Shown here: positions 1 through 11,079 of the stretch, piece by piece
How the letters are laid out: every line of letters begins with the position of its first letter
Position numbering within the stretch: the stretch's first letter is position 1
Origin: Zygnema cylindricum
Lineage: Eukaryota; Streptophyta; Zygnematophyceae; Zygnematales; Zygnemataceae
Direction of reading: 5' to 3'
Assembly: GCA_037447655.1 (NCBI GenBank)
Contig: JBBHKE010003285.1
Span: 81,012-145,011 of the forward strand
Length of the DNA: 64,000 nucleotides
Program-made: the position numbers and the translations under genes
The notes under the pieces: generated by a model
What the model saw: the letters and a program-made list of their open reading frames with translations, nothing else
Databases searched by the model: none
Told to the model about the DNA's origin: nothing

Positions 1-535
1 AAGTGTGTGTAAGCAGACTGTCGGCGCACCAACCCCGTTGGCGTTCACACGGTCGAAACGCGGCTGTCAGACGAATGTGTGTGAACGGGATTTTTTACGA
101 CATGGTTTTTTTCCCTTTTTAGAACGCACATTCTCATGCGTCTGCGGTTACTAAATCTAATTTATTGTACTTTTTAACTTAAAAAAGGTACATTTATGTA
201 CGATATGACACTGACCGTACACCACTCTATTTAAGAGACAACGTACTTTCATTTTTTACGGTACTTGGAAAATAACCCTAATTAGAGTAATGAAAAATAT
301 AGAGTAAACTACGCTATTTGAGAATTTTCCCGGTTTTTTTTTTTCCCGGTTTTTTTTCCCACGGAATGTCATCCTACGCCGTGTCAGTTCGCTGAAAAAT
401 TCCGTCCGGCGGCGTGCTCTGTACTTTGATCTTACGTCAGATTCGGACGTTCGTACAGGAGTGTGCACGACGCACACACATACAGTATGCCTACGTTGCG
501 AGAGTTTTGTGCAAAGTTTTGTGCGCCTACCAAAA

Positions 536-665
536 GCCTACTTTTGAACTATGATTACAAGTATGCTTTTACTATATCAAACGATTGTTAATGCATGTCT
601 ATATCCTTTATCGTAATATACCAATGTACACATCCATGTCTTTGAATCATAGTTCAAAAGTAGGC
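536..665. repeat. Perfect 21-bp inverted repeat (hairpin or tiny MITE)
   Basis: Positions 536-556 and 645-665 are exact reverse complements (core CCTACTTTTGAACTATGATT), separated by 88 bases. A third partial direct copy (CCTACTTTTGAACTATG) lies near 939-955. The arrangement resembles terminal inverted repeats of a very small non-autonomous transposon or an old foldback sequence. No clear target duplication was found. Confidence 0.6.
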
Positions 666-1127
666 GTTTTTTTGTAGGTCTTTTGTAGGCCGCCTTTAGC
701 GTAAGTTGTGTTATGGGCTTTCCATGAGATCTTCTTAGATCGCTACTTTGATCAGCGACCGTCCGATCGTCCGAATCTGACGGTGTAAATAAAATATTTT
801 GGTCCAAATGTTTTAATTGGTCCAATTTTTGGTCCGAAAGTTTTAATTAGTCCGAATAGGTCCGAATACAATATGGGTCTTAAGGGTATATTGTATTTTT
901 TACGTACAATAGGCATATTGTATGGTTTTACTTTCACCTACTTTTGAACTATGCTTTGAAATTGCGAGCGCTAAAATTGAGAAAAATCTAAAAGTTACTT
1001 GAAAAATCCAAAGTGTTGGCCCTGCAATTACTGAGAAACGGTTACCAAGTTCAATGTATTCTGTCACATGGAAAAGAATCCAGCCTAATGTAAACTGTAA
1101 AGTAGGTTTACAAAATTCCACTACAAC

Positions 1128-1345
1128 CTTGAATCGTTATTAGCGTTAATAATTTTTCCGTCACTAAAAACATATTTTCTCCATACACATTTGTCCAATT
1201 TTTAAGTTAAGACCGCCATTCGTAAGCTGAGAATGTTTTCTTTCAATCGCAACCGTCGGATCCACAATCCAACATGTGTGTACGAAAAAAAGATGTTTTA
1301 ACTTTTAAGAGTAAAAAAACATTAACGCTAATTACAATTCATGGT
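1128..1345. repeat. MITE-like palindromic repeat, copy 1
   Basis: An imperfect long inverted repeat. The left arm (TTATTAGCGTTAAT near 1137, ACATATTTTCTCCATACACA near 1170) is matched on the right, in reverse complement, by the stretch ending near 1345 (ATTAACGCTAATTA near 1320; TGTGTGTACG near 1276). The centre holds GACCGCCATTCG and TTTCAATCGCAACCGTC, which recur in the next copies. There is no coding capacity. This fits a non-autonomous DNA transposon family; the exact ends are approximate. Confidence 0.5.
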
Positions 1346-1984
1346 TGTAGTTATAGTACTGTACACCGCCAATCGCTATTAGCGTAGTGTACGCTAATTC
1401 CATCCCGCTTTTTTTTTCTCAAATTATCAAATAGAGTTATCCATACTATTTAAAAAAACCCTAATTCTTAATTAGAGTATACGATTTTTTTGAAAATTTC
1501 CAAATTCTTAATTAGCGTAAACCACGGTAATTTTTCATACACGCTAAAGAAACTAATACGCTAAGAGCGATTGGCAGTGTAGTGTACACAGGATCTTCCA
1601 ACACTATTGTAAAAAAATCGCTCTAAATGGCTTTTGTGGCTCCGTCTTTCAAAGAGTAACAACCATCCAAAGTTAATCGCACTAATAATGGTGAGACGAA
1701 GTGGAAGTTTCCAACAATACATTACACATTGCTGCATTAAAGACAGCACCAAAGAACATTTGACATAGTTCCTTCATTAAAATAGTTTCTTGCAATTTCA
1801 AACTATAGCGGAAAATTTACCACATTTTGCCGATGTGTAACAAGGTTTGGAATAACGAGAATGACGTTTTTCTCTAAAAAAATATTTACTTAAACCAATA
1901 CATAAAATTTGAGCTCGACAATTCTACACCACTCATCATGGCATAACAAAAGCCAAAACATAAATCGCAAATTGAATTGTAATG

Positions 1985-2200
1985 ACCTAAGTTACAATAT
2001 ACCCAATTGACCGCTACTTAAAACATCTTTTATCCGTACACAATTGTCGAATTTTCAATTTGAAACTGCTAATTGAAAGCTGAAAATGTCGCCTTTCAAT
2101 CACAACCGTCAGATCTAAAAGCCGATAAGTGTGTACGAAGAAAAAATGTTTTAGAAACATTAACACTAAATATTGATTCACGGTGTATACTCGGTTGATA
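1985..2200. repeat. MITE-like palindromic repeat, copy 2
   Basis: Same layout as the unit at 1.1-1.35 kb: AAAACATCTTTTATCCGTACA on the left, TTTCAATCACAACCGTCAGA in the centre, then TGTGTACGAAGAAAAAATGT and ATTAACACTA on the right. The copies differ by many substitutions, so the family is old. Ends are approximate. Confidence 0.5.
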
Positions 2201-2444
2201 CAACCAATGGAATATTTCCATTGGGCCATATTTCCATGTTTTACGCTGTCGTATAGGAGAGCGTAATAAAAGTTCCGTCATTTTTTTGAAGTGACATTGA
2301 ACTTTTAGCGTCCTGACACATGACACATTAAAATATGTCCGATTAAAAATTCCTCTAACAATTTTTTCATAAAGTCAAAAGTAGCACAATGCATTAACCT
2401 CTTTTGATGTAATTATTGGATAGTGAAGCAACAGGAATTCAACT

Positions 2445-2672
2445 ACATCATGTATCACTATTAATGTTAACAATATTTTCGCCACTTATAACATCTATTC
2501 TCCGATTTTCACACACTTGTCCGATTTTCAAATTGAGACCGCCAATTGGAAGCTGAGGATCATACCTTTCAATAACAACCGTCAGATCCGAAATCCGATA
2601 TGTGTGTACGGATAAAAGATGTTTTAAGTGGCAAAAAAAACGTCAACACTAATAGCGATTCACGGTGGACAT
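2445..2672. repeat. MITE-like palindromic repeat, copy 3
   Basis: The clearest copy: CACTATTAATGTTAACA, then ACATCTATTCTCCGATTTTC, centre GAGACCGCCAATTGGAAGCT and AACAACCGTCAGATCCGA, then TGTGTGTACGGATAAAAGAT and CAACACTAATAGCGATTCAC. Left and right halves pair as an imperfect inverted repeat of about 220 bp. Confidence 0.55.
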
Positions 2673-2689
2673 TGTGTATAGCTAATAGT

Positions 2690-2830
2690 GTCAATGGATT
2701 TGTCCCCGCCTAAAACATCCTTTCTCCATGCACACTTGTCGTGTTGTTAATGCAATGGTTGCGATTGAAAGGTATTGGCGGTCTCCAATCGAAAATCGGA
2801 CGTGTGTGGCAATAATTTTTTTTTTTGCCA
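2690..2830. repeat. MITE-like repeat, partial inverted copy 4
   Basis: Contains TAAAACATCCTTTCTCCATG followed by GGTTGCGATTGAAAGGTATT and GGCGGTCTCCAATCG, which is the centre of the neighbouring units in the opposite orientation. The right part is truncated by a poly-T run. Related fragments (TTATTAACAGTAATAGCGAT) recur near 3360-3385. Confidence 0.4.
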
Positions 2831-3740
2831 TCAACCCAAAGCGGTGTACAAGTTCCTACCATGGCACAACTAGAGGCTATAACCATAAGACAACCTTTCT
2901 ATTTGAGTGACAACATACAAGTTTAGCAAACTACAACAGCAAATAAAAACATATGGAGTTAATAATGAAAGAAACGGGCAAAAAATCAATCACAAAATTG
3001 CCTTCTACACCACGAATATCACAAAATAAACACCTTCCTCCTACTCATCAATCCAAAATTTAGTTTAAAAACTACTGCCGCCATTCGCCATCACGGAGAC
3101 GAGAATCATTACTCCTTCCTTAAATCATTCCAATCACGACTTAGCTCCCAAGGTAGAATCTAGTTTATGAATTGCATTCATCATTTTGTTATACATGCAC
3201 ACCCATAGAGTCCACGTGGATTGTTATTACCGTTAACATATGCATACGATGGGGCTAAATTTAGTGTTATGACTTCTAATTTAGGCCCAAGTAAAGATTT
3301 TCAACCGTTTACCAAATTATTTTTATGATTTAAAAAGTAGTATGCACAAAATTAGAGTTATTAACAGTAATAGCGATTTGCGATGTGTACTTAGCATATA
3401 TTTACCCTTTTGCATTAATTGTTCCACACAAGTTTACATCCAAGAGGATGCTTGCCATATTAAACAAATATAAACAACCATAAAGCCATAATCTATGACA
3501 AATTTATGGCATTTGTGAGGCAGAGAATTATATTGAAACATGAAAATCGAAAAATAAGATAAAACAACTCAACACATACTATCCAAAAAAAAAAGAATGC
3601 TATCAGAAAACCAATCACTACACACTGACTTGCAATTCCCTCCCCATTAAGTGTCGCACGCTCTCCTTAATAGAATATGTGGAAGTGTCTCACGCTCTCT
3701 TTCCACGTGTTTTCTCACATCCACATCTCGCCCGTATTCT

Positions 3741-3845
3741 AAAAGTTTGTCTTTTAAAAGTTTGTACTTTAAAAGTTTGTCTTCTAAATGTTTCTCTTCT
3801 AAAAGTTTTTCTTCTAAAATTTTATCTTCTAAAAGTTTGTCGATG
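3741..3845. repeat. 15-bp tandem repeat (about seven units)
   Basis: Seven units of 15 bases follow one another, consensus AAAAGTTTGTCTTCT with one to four changes per unit. Because 15 is a multiple of three, all frames stay open and give five-residue peptide repeats, which explains the local open frames. There is no sign of a real protein around it, so I call it a minisatellite. Confidence 0.7.
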
Positions 3846-5133
3846 TCTTGCTTGTGGAACCACCCATTGTAATACCCCCTGCAACATCCATCAAATTTTC
3901 ATCAGATACGACTTTCGACAATTTTTTATGTCAATGGTTGCTTTAATTTGCTTACGCAAAGATAAAAAAGTTGTTAAATTGTGAACCAAAATAAACCCAA
4001 AAATGAAATGGATGCCTGAAAAGGGTCGGACATTCCTGCCCAAATGATCAATTGGACAAAACAAGTTTATTTGTCGATGCCATACTTGCATAAAATTGAC
4101 ATATACAAATACTCACTGTTGTGGAGTTGGAAAAATCACTGCTTTGCAGAGTTCGTGAAAATACTTGATAACCATTTACACATAATAACACGGCTTTAAA
4201 CATTGTCAAATGGCGCCCATCTTTTGTTTGAGACTAAATGAAAGTGAATGCAAACAGATTCAACAGTTGAAAAATAATGGAAACAATCATAATAAAAATA
4301 TATAGATGGGATAAATAGAAAGAGAACAAAAAAAAAAAAATTAGAAACATGATTTTTTACAAGACAAAATTAAGAATCATCTACAGTAAATTACTTTTTT
4401 CCAAAGAATGAAAAATTACATACATTTCAGCAAGAACTCACTGTTTAATTTTCCAGCTCAAGTTTTGACTGTTTGTAAAAATGTTAGAAAGCATTAAGGA
4501 TGCTAAACTTACACTTTTTACAACAAAAGAGGTATAATTTGTCTAAAGCTGCTATTAAGAAATCGAGAAGTCATATCTCAATATTGTTATACAAGAAAAA
4601 AAGCATTTACAATAAAAATATTACATGTTGTGAAACTATCAAAATTGAAGAAAAAACAACAAAACAAAAAAACAAAGGACAACAATAATGGTGTGTGGCA
4701 GTTGGAGGAGCTCGATAACACCATAGTCGTGGTAGAGAGAGACCCTGCGCAATTTAGTGTGGATTCGCAGGAGATAGAGAGACGGTAGAGATAGACCGCC
4801 GCCACACACAACCAAGTGGAGGCATCTTTTCTTTCTTTTTGTCTTTTTTCGTATTTGTTGTTAAGTTTCAAGGTTTGTTTTCGGTGATTCAGCCGATTTT
4901 AAACTTTTTGGTGGCAGTCAGCGTAAAAATATAGGCTTGGAGGAAAGCAACGAGCAGTTTGAGTAAAAACATAAAGGCACCAAAAAACACTTTAAAGTAA
5001 ATATCAAACCAATGATACTGAGCAAAATGATATGGCCCTCAGTAAAGTTTTTTTCTGCTGCTGCTTCTTCTTTTTTTTTCTGCTGCTGCTTTTTTTGCTG
5101 CTACTTGAGTTGCTCTTTCTTCTGCTTCTTTTT

Positions 5134-5613
5134 TGAAACAAGGTTACAGAGTGGAATACTTAGTGGTTAGAAATCAGGTTGCTATAGTTGCGGTTCCAGA
5201 GGAGCGCAGCTGCGACGCGAGAGTAGTGCAGCAGAGCAACATAGCAACTTAGTAGCGTAACAAAGCAGCGTAACGTAGCAGCATATCAACGCCGCAGAAT
5301 GTAGATTGAACTGCATTGTTCTAGAAAGATGGTTTTGGATAGATCTCGGTTGACCAGGAAGGTCTACGTGTACATATGTAATACAGGTTTACTAGCAACT
5401 GGAGAGTTTAAATAGTTGAGTAGACCTAGTCAATAGACATACTCTTTTGAGTAGACTTTCCCAGCGAGCTTTCAACTTATAATTTACCCCTGATTAATAA
5501 AGCTCAACCGTTATCCGTGAGTGCTGTGTACTATTGCTGTTGCTGCAAGAAGATCCTTGGAGGCTTTTCGCTGTGCATTGTGGTGTGTTGTGGTGTACTA
5601 TAACCCTTTTACA
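5134..5613 (+). repeat. Gypsy 5' LTR
   Basis: The sequence from AACAAGGTTACAGAGTGG to the end CCCTTTTACA is repeated with few changes at 24140-24596. The element primer site follows one base after the LTR. The exact first bases are uncertain because the two copies read TGAAACAAGG and TATAACAAGG. GATTAATAAAG near 5492 may be part of the polyadenylation signal. Confidence 0.85.
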
Positions 5614-5614
5614 T

Positions 5615-5626
5615 TGGTATCGGAGC
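5615..5626 (+). promoter_or_regulatory. Gypsy primer-binding site (initiator tRNA-Met 3' end)
   Basis: TGGTATCGGAGC differs at one base from TGGTATCAGAGC, the complement of the 3' end of plant initiator tRNA-Met and the usual primer site of plant LTR elements. It starts one base after the LTR. This gypsy element therefore uses the tRNA 3' end, unlike the copia elements in the same window. Confidence 0.85.
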
Positions 5627-5647
5627 TTTTCCTCCTGACTCGACAGC

Positions 5648-6590
5648 ATGGAAGGCCACGGCGTATCCACGGTTGAAATGTTGGAGCAGGTTCTTTGGGA
5701 ATTGGAAAACGTTAGATTACACAATGTTCAGCTAAGCTACACCGTCGAAACCTTGGAATCTCGCTTGGGTGAACGACCTTATGGAGGCATAGAGAGAGAT
5801 ATAAGGAGACCTAAGTTGAACACTCCCGACGAGTTCAACCATTCCAAGCAGATGAATCTCGATGAGTGGTTGTTTTCAACAGCAAACTATTTAGAGAGTT
5901 TTTCCGGGCCTATTGGATCGTGACAAGATTTACTATGCGGGAGGCTTGCTTAAGGGAGCTGCAGGGGCATGGTGGAGGACAACGGTGGAAAGTGATGAGG
6001 TGCCCGCTGAATGGACCTTGTTTGTTAGTTCTCCCTGTGACTGTTGGCAACCCGTGAACACGGTCAAGGTCGCAAGGGATAAAATTTCAGTATTGAAGCA
6101 GCGCACTTCGGTTTTGGAGTACATGCAGCGATTTTTAGAGTACAAGGTTCAAATCCCAATGATGACGGAGGATGAGGCTGTGGATCGCTTTGTGAAGGGG
6201 CTCAAGGCATTCATTCGGAGGGATGTGGAACAGTGGCTCGCGCGAGAATCCATCACTCATAGTCTCTTGGCAATTATTCAGTTTGCGGAGCGGACCGACT
6301 CGGTGGACTTCACTCTCTGTCGGTCTTACCACTACGGATCGGGTAGTAGTAGAGGAGGTCGACGCGACAATGGTTTCACCCCCATGGAGCTCGGAGCAAT
6401 TAACGAAGATAAGGAGGTGGTCAACGTTCTCCGGAAGAAGAAGAAGTCTACCAAGAACAAGACCAGTGACTTGTTCCCTGGGGATCTCCAACGGAGGAAG
6501 CAAAACGACTTATGCTTCCAATGCGGTTCCCCTAACCATATGGCCCGAGATTGCCCAAAAAAGAGAGGTCCTAAGAAAAGGCAAGCTTAA
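5648..6590 (+). pseudogene. gag: Gypsy gag (capsid and nucleocapsid), one frameshift
   Basis: Starts with ATG at 5648, 21 bases after the primer site. The first 90 or so residues contain a heptad-like stretch (EMLEQVLWELENV), then the frame shifts near 5913 and continues to 6590. The capsid part has the Ty3/gypsy gag pattern (AWWRTTVES, LEYMQRFLEYKVQIP, FVKGLKAFIRRDV). The end carries one zinc knuckle at 6513-6554, CFQCGSPNHMARDC, with all C-C-H-C ligands intact, in a lysine-rich tail. Gag packages the RNA. The frameshift makes this copy non-functional. Confidence 0.85.
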
Positions 6591-6599
6591 CGTCATGAG

Positions 6600-7184
6600 G
6601 TTAGCTGGTGAAGGAGGAGACCCGTTAATATTTCAAGGTCGAATCGGAGTGAGCGCAATTAGCTTCATGGTGGACTCCGGCGCATTGGGAACTTCATCAA
6701 CGAGGTGACGGTGAAAAAATTTAAACTTCCTCTCATGGTTCTTTCGGTCCGTCAAACATTTCAATTGGCGGACGGAAGTTCCTTATCGATTACTTATCGG
6801 ACTCCAACATTATGTGTCGGAATTGGGGAGTTCCAATGGTTTGATACCCTTCATGTATTACCTCTTGGGGACCATGAGGTAATCTTGGGGAAGCCGTGGC
6901 TACAAAAATGGAACCCGACGATCGATTGGAGAAGTGGCGACATGAGAGTGAAGGAAGGTGAAAAAGAGTTTGAGGTAAAGGTGGGAGCAGCTGGTAAAGG
7001 ATTGGAAGAGGAACGCCTACTTTCGGCCTTACAACTAAAGAGGGCACTCAGGAAAGGGGAGACAATTGGAATGGCGGTCATCCAACCTATGGAAGAGCGA
7101 AGGAGGGGATCCCGGAGGAATGGAGTAAAAAAGACCCCGACTTCAACTCAAAAGGGGGCGATGCCACCGGAAAGACTTCCGTAG
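6600..7184 (+). pseudogene. Gypsy aspartic protease region, frameshifted
   Basis: The active-site motif DSGA is encoded at 6673-6684, then a frameshift near 6700 moves the reading into another frame that runs to 7184. That second part has the retropepsin-like pattern FQLADGSSL and the second conserved block DHEVILGKPWL followed by NPTIDW, typical of gypsy proteases just before RT. The enzyme would cleave the gag-pol polyprotein. It is broken by the shift. Confidence 0.8.
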
Positions 7185-7189
7185 AGGCC

Positions 7190-7510
7190 GCGAAAGTCGT
7201 GACAAAACTGCTCGAGGAGTATGGTGATGTCTTTCCTCGAAGCTCCCGTAAGGTTTACCTCCGAAGCGCGAAGTATACCACAAGATAGAGCTTGTTCCGG
7301 GAGCGATACCCCCGGCTAATCGGATGTACAAGATGAGCTACACTGAGCTAGATGAACTCAAAAAGCAAGTGGCGGAGTTGGTCGAAACTGGAGCAATCAA
7401 ACCAAGCAAGTCACCGTATGGAGCCCCCATCCTCTTCGTAAATAAGAAGGATGAAGGTTTTCGTATGTGTGTGGATTACCGAGCGCTAAACAAGTTGACG
7501 GTAAACATGT
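7190..7510 (+). pseudogene. pol: Gypsy reverse transcriptase, N-terminal part
   Basis: Reads LLEEYGDVFP, then (after a small shift) [40 protein letters not shown] and [15 protein letters not shown]. These are the first RT blocks of Ty3/gypsy elements (fingers and start of palm). The sequence is cut after LNKLTV by the solo LTR that starts at 7511 and resumes at 8688. Confidence 0.85.
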
Positions 7511-8687
7511 TGTTGATATTTGAGTATTTTCTAGGTCTTTACTAGGATAGAAAAAGAGTAGAGGGTGTCTACCTGTGACTCCCTTCTCCAAGCCCCCACA
7601 CTTGTTGTAGTCACTGAAGGCTGGAAAGGGAGCTAGAGCCATGGCTGCCTAAGCTCTTCAAAGAGTCAAGTATAGATAAATGGAAGATTTACTAATAACA
7701 ATGTTGACAGACCCAAGAATTGATATTGATACCTACCGTCCGTCAAGTCACCCACAACAGTTAGCTTTAACAGTTAAGTCTAGGAATAGTGTTACGATAT
7801 ATAGGGTTTGATAATTATATAAACAGTTACACGTAGACTAATTCATTTAACGGGAAATAGATGCTTAGTGCATAGATACAGTTTCATTTAGTACGGAGTA
7901 CGGTAAGGGGACGGAACGGATACCGCGCATTTGTTTCGATAGCAAAACAAATACCGCGCACCGAATTTCGACGGCTTAATTTGAATGTCGTTTTAGATTG
8001 GACGGCCGCGATAAATGCCGAGATCGCGGAATAGGTTTTTGGCGTTTTCGGTCACCACCGCGTCAATTGACACGTGGCAGGATAACATTAGATTGCGGCA
8101 TCTCCGAGGATTAGAGGAACTAATCCGGAAATGGCATGTGTCAACCTTTTGGCCATGTCGTACGATGGTCGTACAAAAGGTACACCGGCACCTTTGCCTT
8201 TATGTACTTTACGGTATTGCGATTGGTTCGTACCTTAGCACTAGGGGGCTTAGAGAGGGGTTTTAGGACTTAGAATATTTCAGGTAGGTGGTTGCCTCTC
8301 CCAGAGAGCACCTTGTATAAATGACAAACTTTGGCAAGCCATATCAATTGAGTTGACCATTTTTAGTGATTCTTTTTTGCTGCGGACTCAAAGGAGTCCA
8401 GGCTACACAGGGGTGTAGTCAGTCAAACTATTTGCTTGCCAGGGTGGCTGCATTTCTAAGGGAAAGTCAAAGTGGGTGAATGTGTCCAAAACTCATATTC
8501 TAACTTTGCATTCTGTAGTGGAACTGAGCACACAGAAAGTCTTATTTCACACGAGTGAAGTTGTAATGGGGTTATGATTGTCAAGGAGTCAATTATTTGG
8601 GTTTGTATAAACTTGGAGTCAGCACTATGTAGATTAACTTCTTTTGATCTGCGAATTCTGTGTGGCAATGGAGCCCATAGAATTTCA
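7511..8687 (+). mobile_element. Solo copia LTR (S family), copy 1
   Basis: 1177 bp from TGTTGATATTTGAG to AATTTCA, inserted inside the gypsy RT. It is close in length and layout to the solo LTRs at 15335 and 17076: TATTTTCTAGGTC near the start, a stem-loop with loop CACTTGTTGTAGTCACTGA near 7600, CCATGGCTGCCT, ACACGTGGCA, GTAC clusters, and twin hairpins near 8390. The flanks CATGT and AATGC look like a decayed 5-bp duplication. No internal region remains, so it arose by LTR-LTR recombination. Confidence 0.85.
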
Positions 8688-9842
8688 AATGCGTACCCCC
8701 TATCGAGGATTAACGAATTGTTGGATCGCTTACGGGGAGCTAAGTGTTTTTCAAAGATAGACCTGCGTAGTGGTAATCCCCAAATCAGAATTGCCAAAGA
8801 GGATGTGGAAAAGACCAAATTTAGAACGCGGTACGGTCATTTCCAATTTCAGGTTATGTCGTTCGGATTGACCAACGCACCGGCGACCTTTATGCACTTA
8901 ATGAATTCTATCTTCCGACAATATTTGGACGCTTTTGTGATCGTCTTTTTGGACGACATATTGGTGTATAGCCGGACATTGGAGGATCATATGGAGCATC
9001 TACGAACGGTCCTACAAGTACTTCGGGAGAACAAGTTGTACGCACAGAGGAATAAATGTGACTTTTTGAAGGAGAAAATTTAGTTTTTGGGTCATGTGGT
9101 GAGCTGGGATGGGATCGCAGTGGATCAGAACAAAACTAGGGCAGTGAAGGAGTGGCCGCAGCCAACAAAAATTACGGAGTAAACGGAGCTTTCTTGGACT
9201 ATGCTCCTACTATCGCCGTTGTGTCGAAGGTTTCGCAAAAATTGTTGCACCACTCACAGATTTACTTAAGAATGACGTGCCATATGAATGGAAAACGGCG
9301 CAAATGGCAGCCTTTAACACGCTAAAGGAGTGGTTGATTACTGCCCTTGTTTAGCTGTCCCCGACCCGGAATTACCTTGGACGATAATTACCAACGCCAG
9401 CGATACGGCTATTAGAGCGATCCTTATTCAGGATCAGGGAAAAGGCCTTCAACCCATTGCCTACAACAGTCGGAAACTAAACGCAGCGGAGCTTAACTGG
9501 GCCACATATGAAAAGGAGACAATCGCAATTATTAATGCGTTGGAAGTGTGGAAATGCTACGTTCAAGGGAAGCGGATCACAATTATTACCGATCACCATG
9601 TCCTACAATATATCCAGACGCAACCGAAGTTGTCAAAGAAACATGTTCGATGGATGACATTCTTTCAGACCTTCAGACCGGAGTTAACTATTGAGTATAA
9701 ACCAGGCAAGACAAACCCGGTGGATGCGTTGTCGAGAAGACTCGAAGTAGCTGTGCCAGTGACGGAGCAACGATCGAAAGCATCGCAGGACAGAAAAGAA
9801 AGCTCGGTGATAAAAGAAACCGCAGCGTCGCACAAAGCATAA
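8688..9842 (+). pseudogene. pol: Gypsy reverse transcriptase (C-terminal part) and RNase H
   Basis: Continues the [37 protein letters not shown] and the catalytic FLDD box at 8946-8957 ([12 protein letters not shown]). A stop follows near 9080, then a degraded connection with several stops to about 9330. The RNase H begins LPWTIITNASDTAIRAIL; the usual first catalytic Asp of TDAS is Asn (codon 9393-9395). NWATYEKETIAI and ITDHHVLQYI are retained. PVDALSRR marks the end of RNase H. RT activity might have been intact before the stops; RNase H was lost. Confidence 0.9.
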
Positions 9843-9860
9843 GATCCGAAACTCAGCGCA

Positions 9861-10308
9861 ATGACCAGCACGATGCAAGTGGACGACCAATGGTTAAGAA
9901 GGATCAAGGGCGCATACGATGAAGACGAGACAATCAACGAATTGGTAAAACAACAGATAATAGTTAAAACCGCCAATGGTATGTGGCGGTATAGACCGAG
10001 TCAGACAACCAGGCTTTACGTTCCGACAAACTTGGAGATACGTCATACGATACTTCAATTGAGTCATGGCGAACCTCTTAGTGGAAATTTCAACGGGAAA
10101 AACCAATTCCACTTATCATTCAAGCGTACTATTGGCCGAATATGACTCGAGACATAACGGAATATGTACGGACGTGTGACTCTTCTAACCGAAATAAATC
10201 GGAATCGGGTCACCAAGGTCGGTTACAACCCCTTTCGATACCGTTTATTCCTTAGGAGGTGATCTCGATAGACTTCATAGTTGCTCTTCCGTTGTTTATG
10301 GAAGGTTA
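9861..10308 (+). pseudogene. pol: Gypsy integrase, N-terminal part
   Basis: Contains RLYVPTNLEIRHTIL, the usual lead-in to the integrase zinc domain, then PLSG, YYWPNM, ITEYVRTCDS and ISIDFIVALP. In the HHCC zinc domain the second Cys of CxxC reads Ser and the second His also seems replaced (Asn), so zinc binding is lost. The Asp of SIDF is the first of the DDE triad. Copia insertion at 10309 interrupts it just after EGY; the frame resumes at 21327. Confidence 0.85.
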
Positions 10309-10574
10309 TGAAACTCTGAAACCTCCATAAGTCCCCAGAATGGACAGCTTCCAAGAAGCCTCTAGGATAACCCTGACCCCTTTGTGTTTTAGCAAGAACA
10401 ACTATCACCCTAACAAACAAAAACTCTGACCACTTCCACCCTTGTGAAGGCAAGACTCCCTTGAGTCGATAGCAAAAAGAATCTCTGAATTCGCTCCCTT
10501 GAGCAGTTAGTTATGGAGGGTCAAAAAAGACCTTTTGTACCGAAGCTCTCTGAAGAGAGGGTCCTATCTACCAA
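10309..10574 (-). repeat. Element I, truncated outer LTR remnant
   Basis: Matches the U5-side end of the family LTR (plus-strand reading starts TGAAACTCTGAAACCTCC). The LTR sequence stops at CTATCTACCAA and continues directly into gag sequence. The four bases CCAA (10571-10574) occur at both joined sites in the intact copies, so the deletion probably used microhomology. Confidence 0.8.
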
Positions 10575-11079
10575 CATCTTCCCCCCTTTGTATACATACT
10601 CCTTAACTTTCTAATCAGCCAACTGTTGTTGCTGAATCGTACCACTTCGGTACATCTCTATGAGAGCTATCCAATGGTCAAATGCCCTTTCTACTCGCAA
10701 ATGAGGACATGCAAGTCCTTCAGTAAGATGGCGGAGGATGAAGTGCTTCGCCGCCATATTGTTGAAGTCGCAGGTACCAGCATCATTCTCCTCGTTCCTC
10801 GGAATAGGTGACATGAATGCCGAACCAGTTGCTATTGGTGTGGTCGTCTCTTTCTCTTTTCCTTTGTCCACCACCTCTCCAACCCTTGTCAGCTCCGCTG
10901 AAGGTGGATCCTCATTCCTGGTAAATCTGTTTCGTTCAAACCCTGGAGGGATTCTAAGACTTGATGGATGCCCCAATCGTCCACTCACTATCCCCCAAAA
11001 CCTTTTCTCGCACAGAGCTCCTATCATCATACTTTCCCATTATATGAAGCCAGTTCCATTAAAGATTAGTACCCTAGAG
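10571..11079 (-). pseudogene. gag: Element I, 5' fragment of a second gag
   Basis: Encodes on the minus strand the N-terminal gag part found in element A (ESMMIGALCEKRFWGIVSGR, TTPIATGSAFMSPIPRNEEN, TIQQQQLAD), beginning in the primer site at 11080-11094 and ending after the KVKEYVYKGGKML region. A stop follows LAD. The downstream part is deleted up to the LTR remnant. Confidence 0.85.

Larger units (their letters stand above)
1..5133. other. AT-rich intergenic region, no gene recognised
   Basis: No reading frame here looks like a protein I recognise; the longest frames are short and low in complexity. The stretch has many poly-A and poly-T runs. It contains a 21-bp inverted repeat, three to four copies of a palindromic repeat between about 1.1 and 2.8 kb, and a 15-bp tandem repeat near 3.75 kb, listed separately. 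About 780-860 holds loose repeats of a GGTCC-AAA-TTTTAATT pattern. A pyrimidine-rich tract with TTCTGCTGC units (about 5055-5125) sits directly before the gypsy LTR. Untranslated sequence or promoters of a host gene outside the window cannot be excluded. Confidence 0.6.

Noticed and set aside
4587-4871. Possible host protein (94 residues, minus strand)
   Set aside because: Composition is low complexity with Phe runs from a poly-A tract; no homology or exon signals that I can defend.
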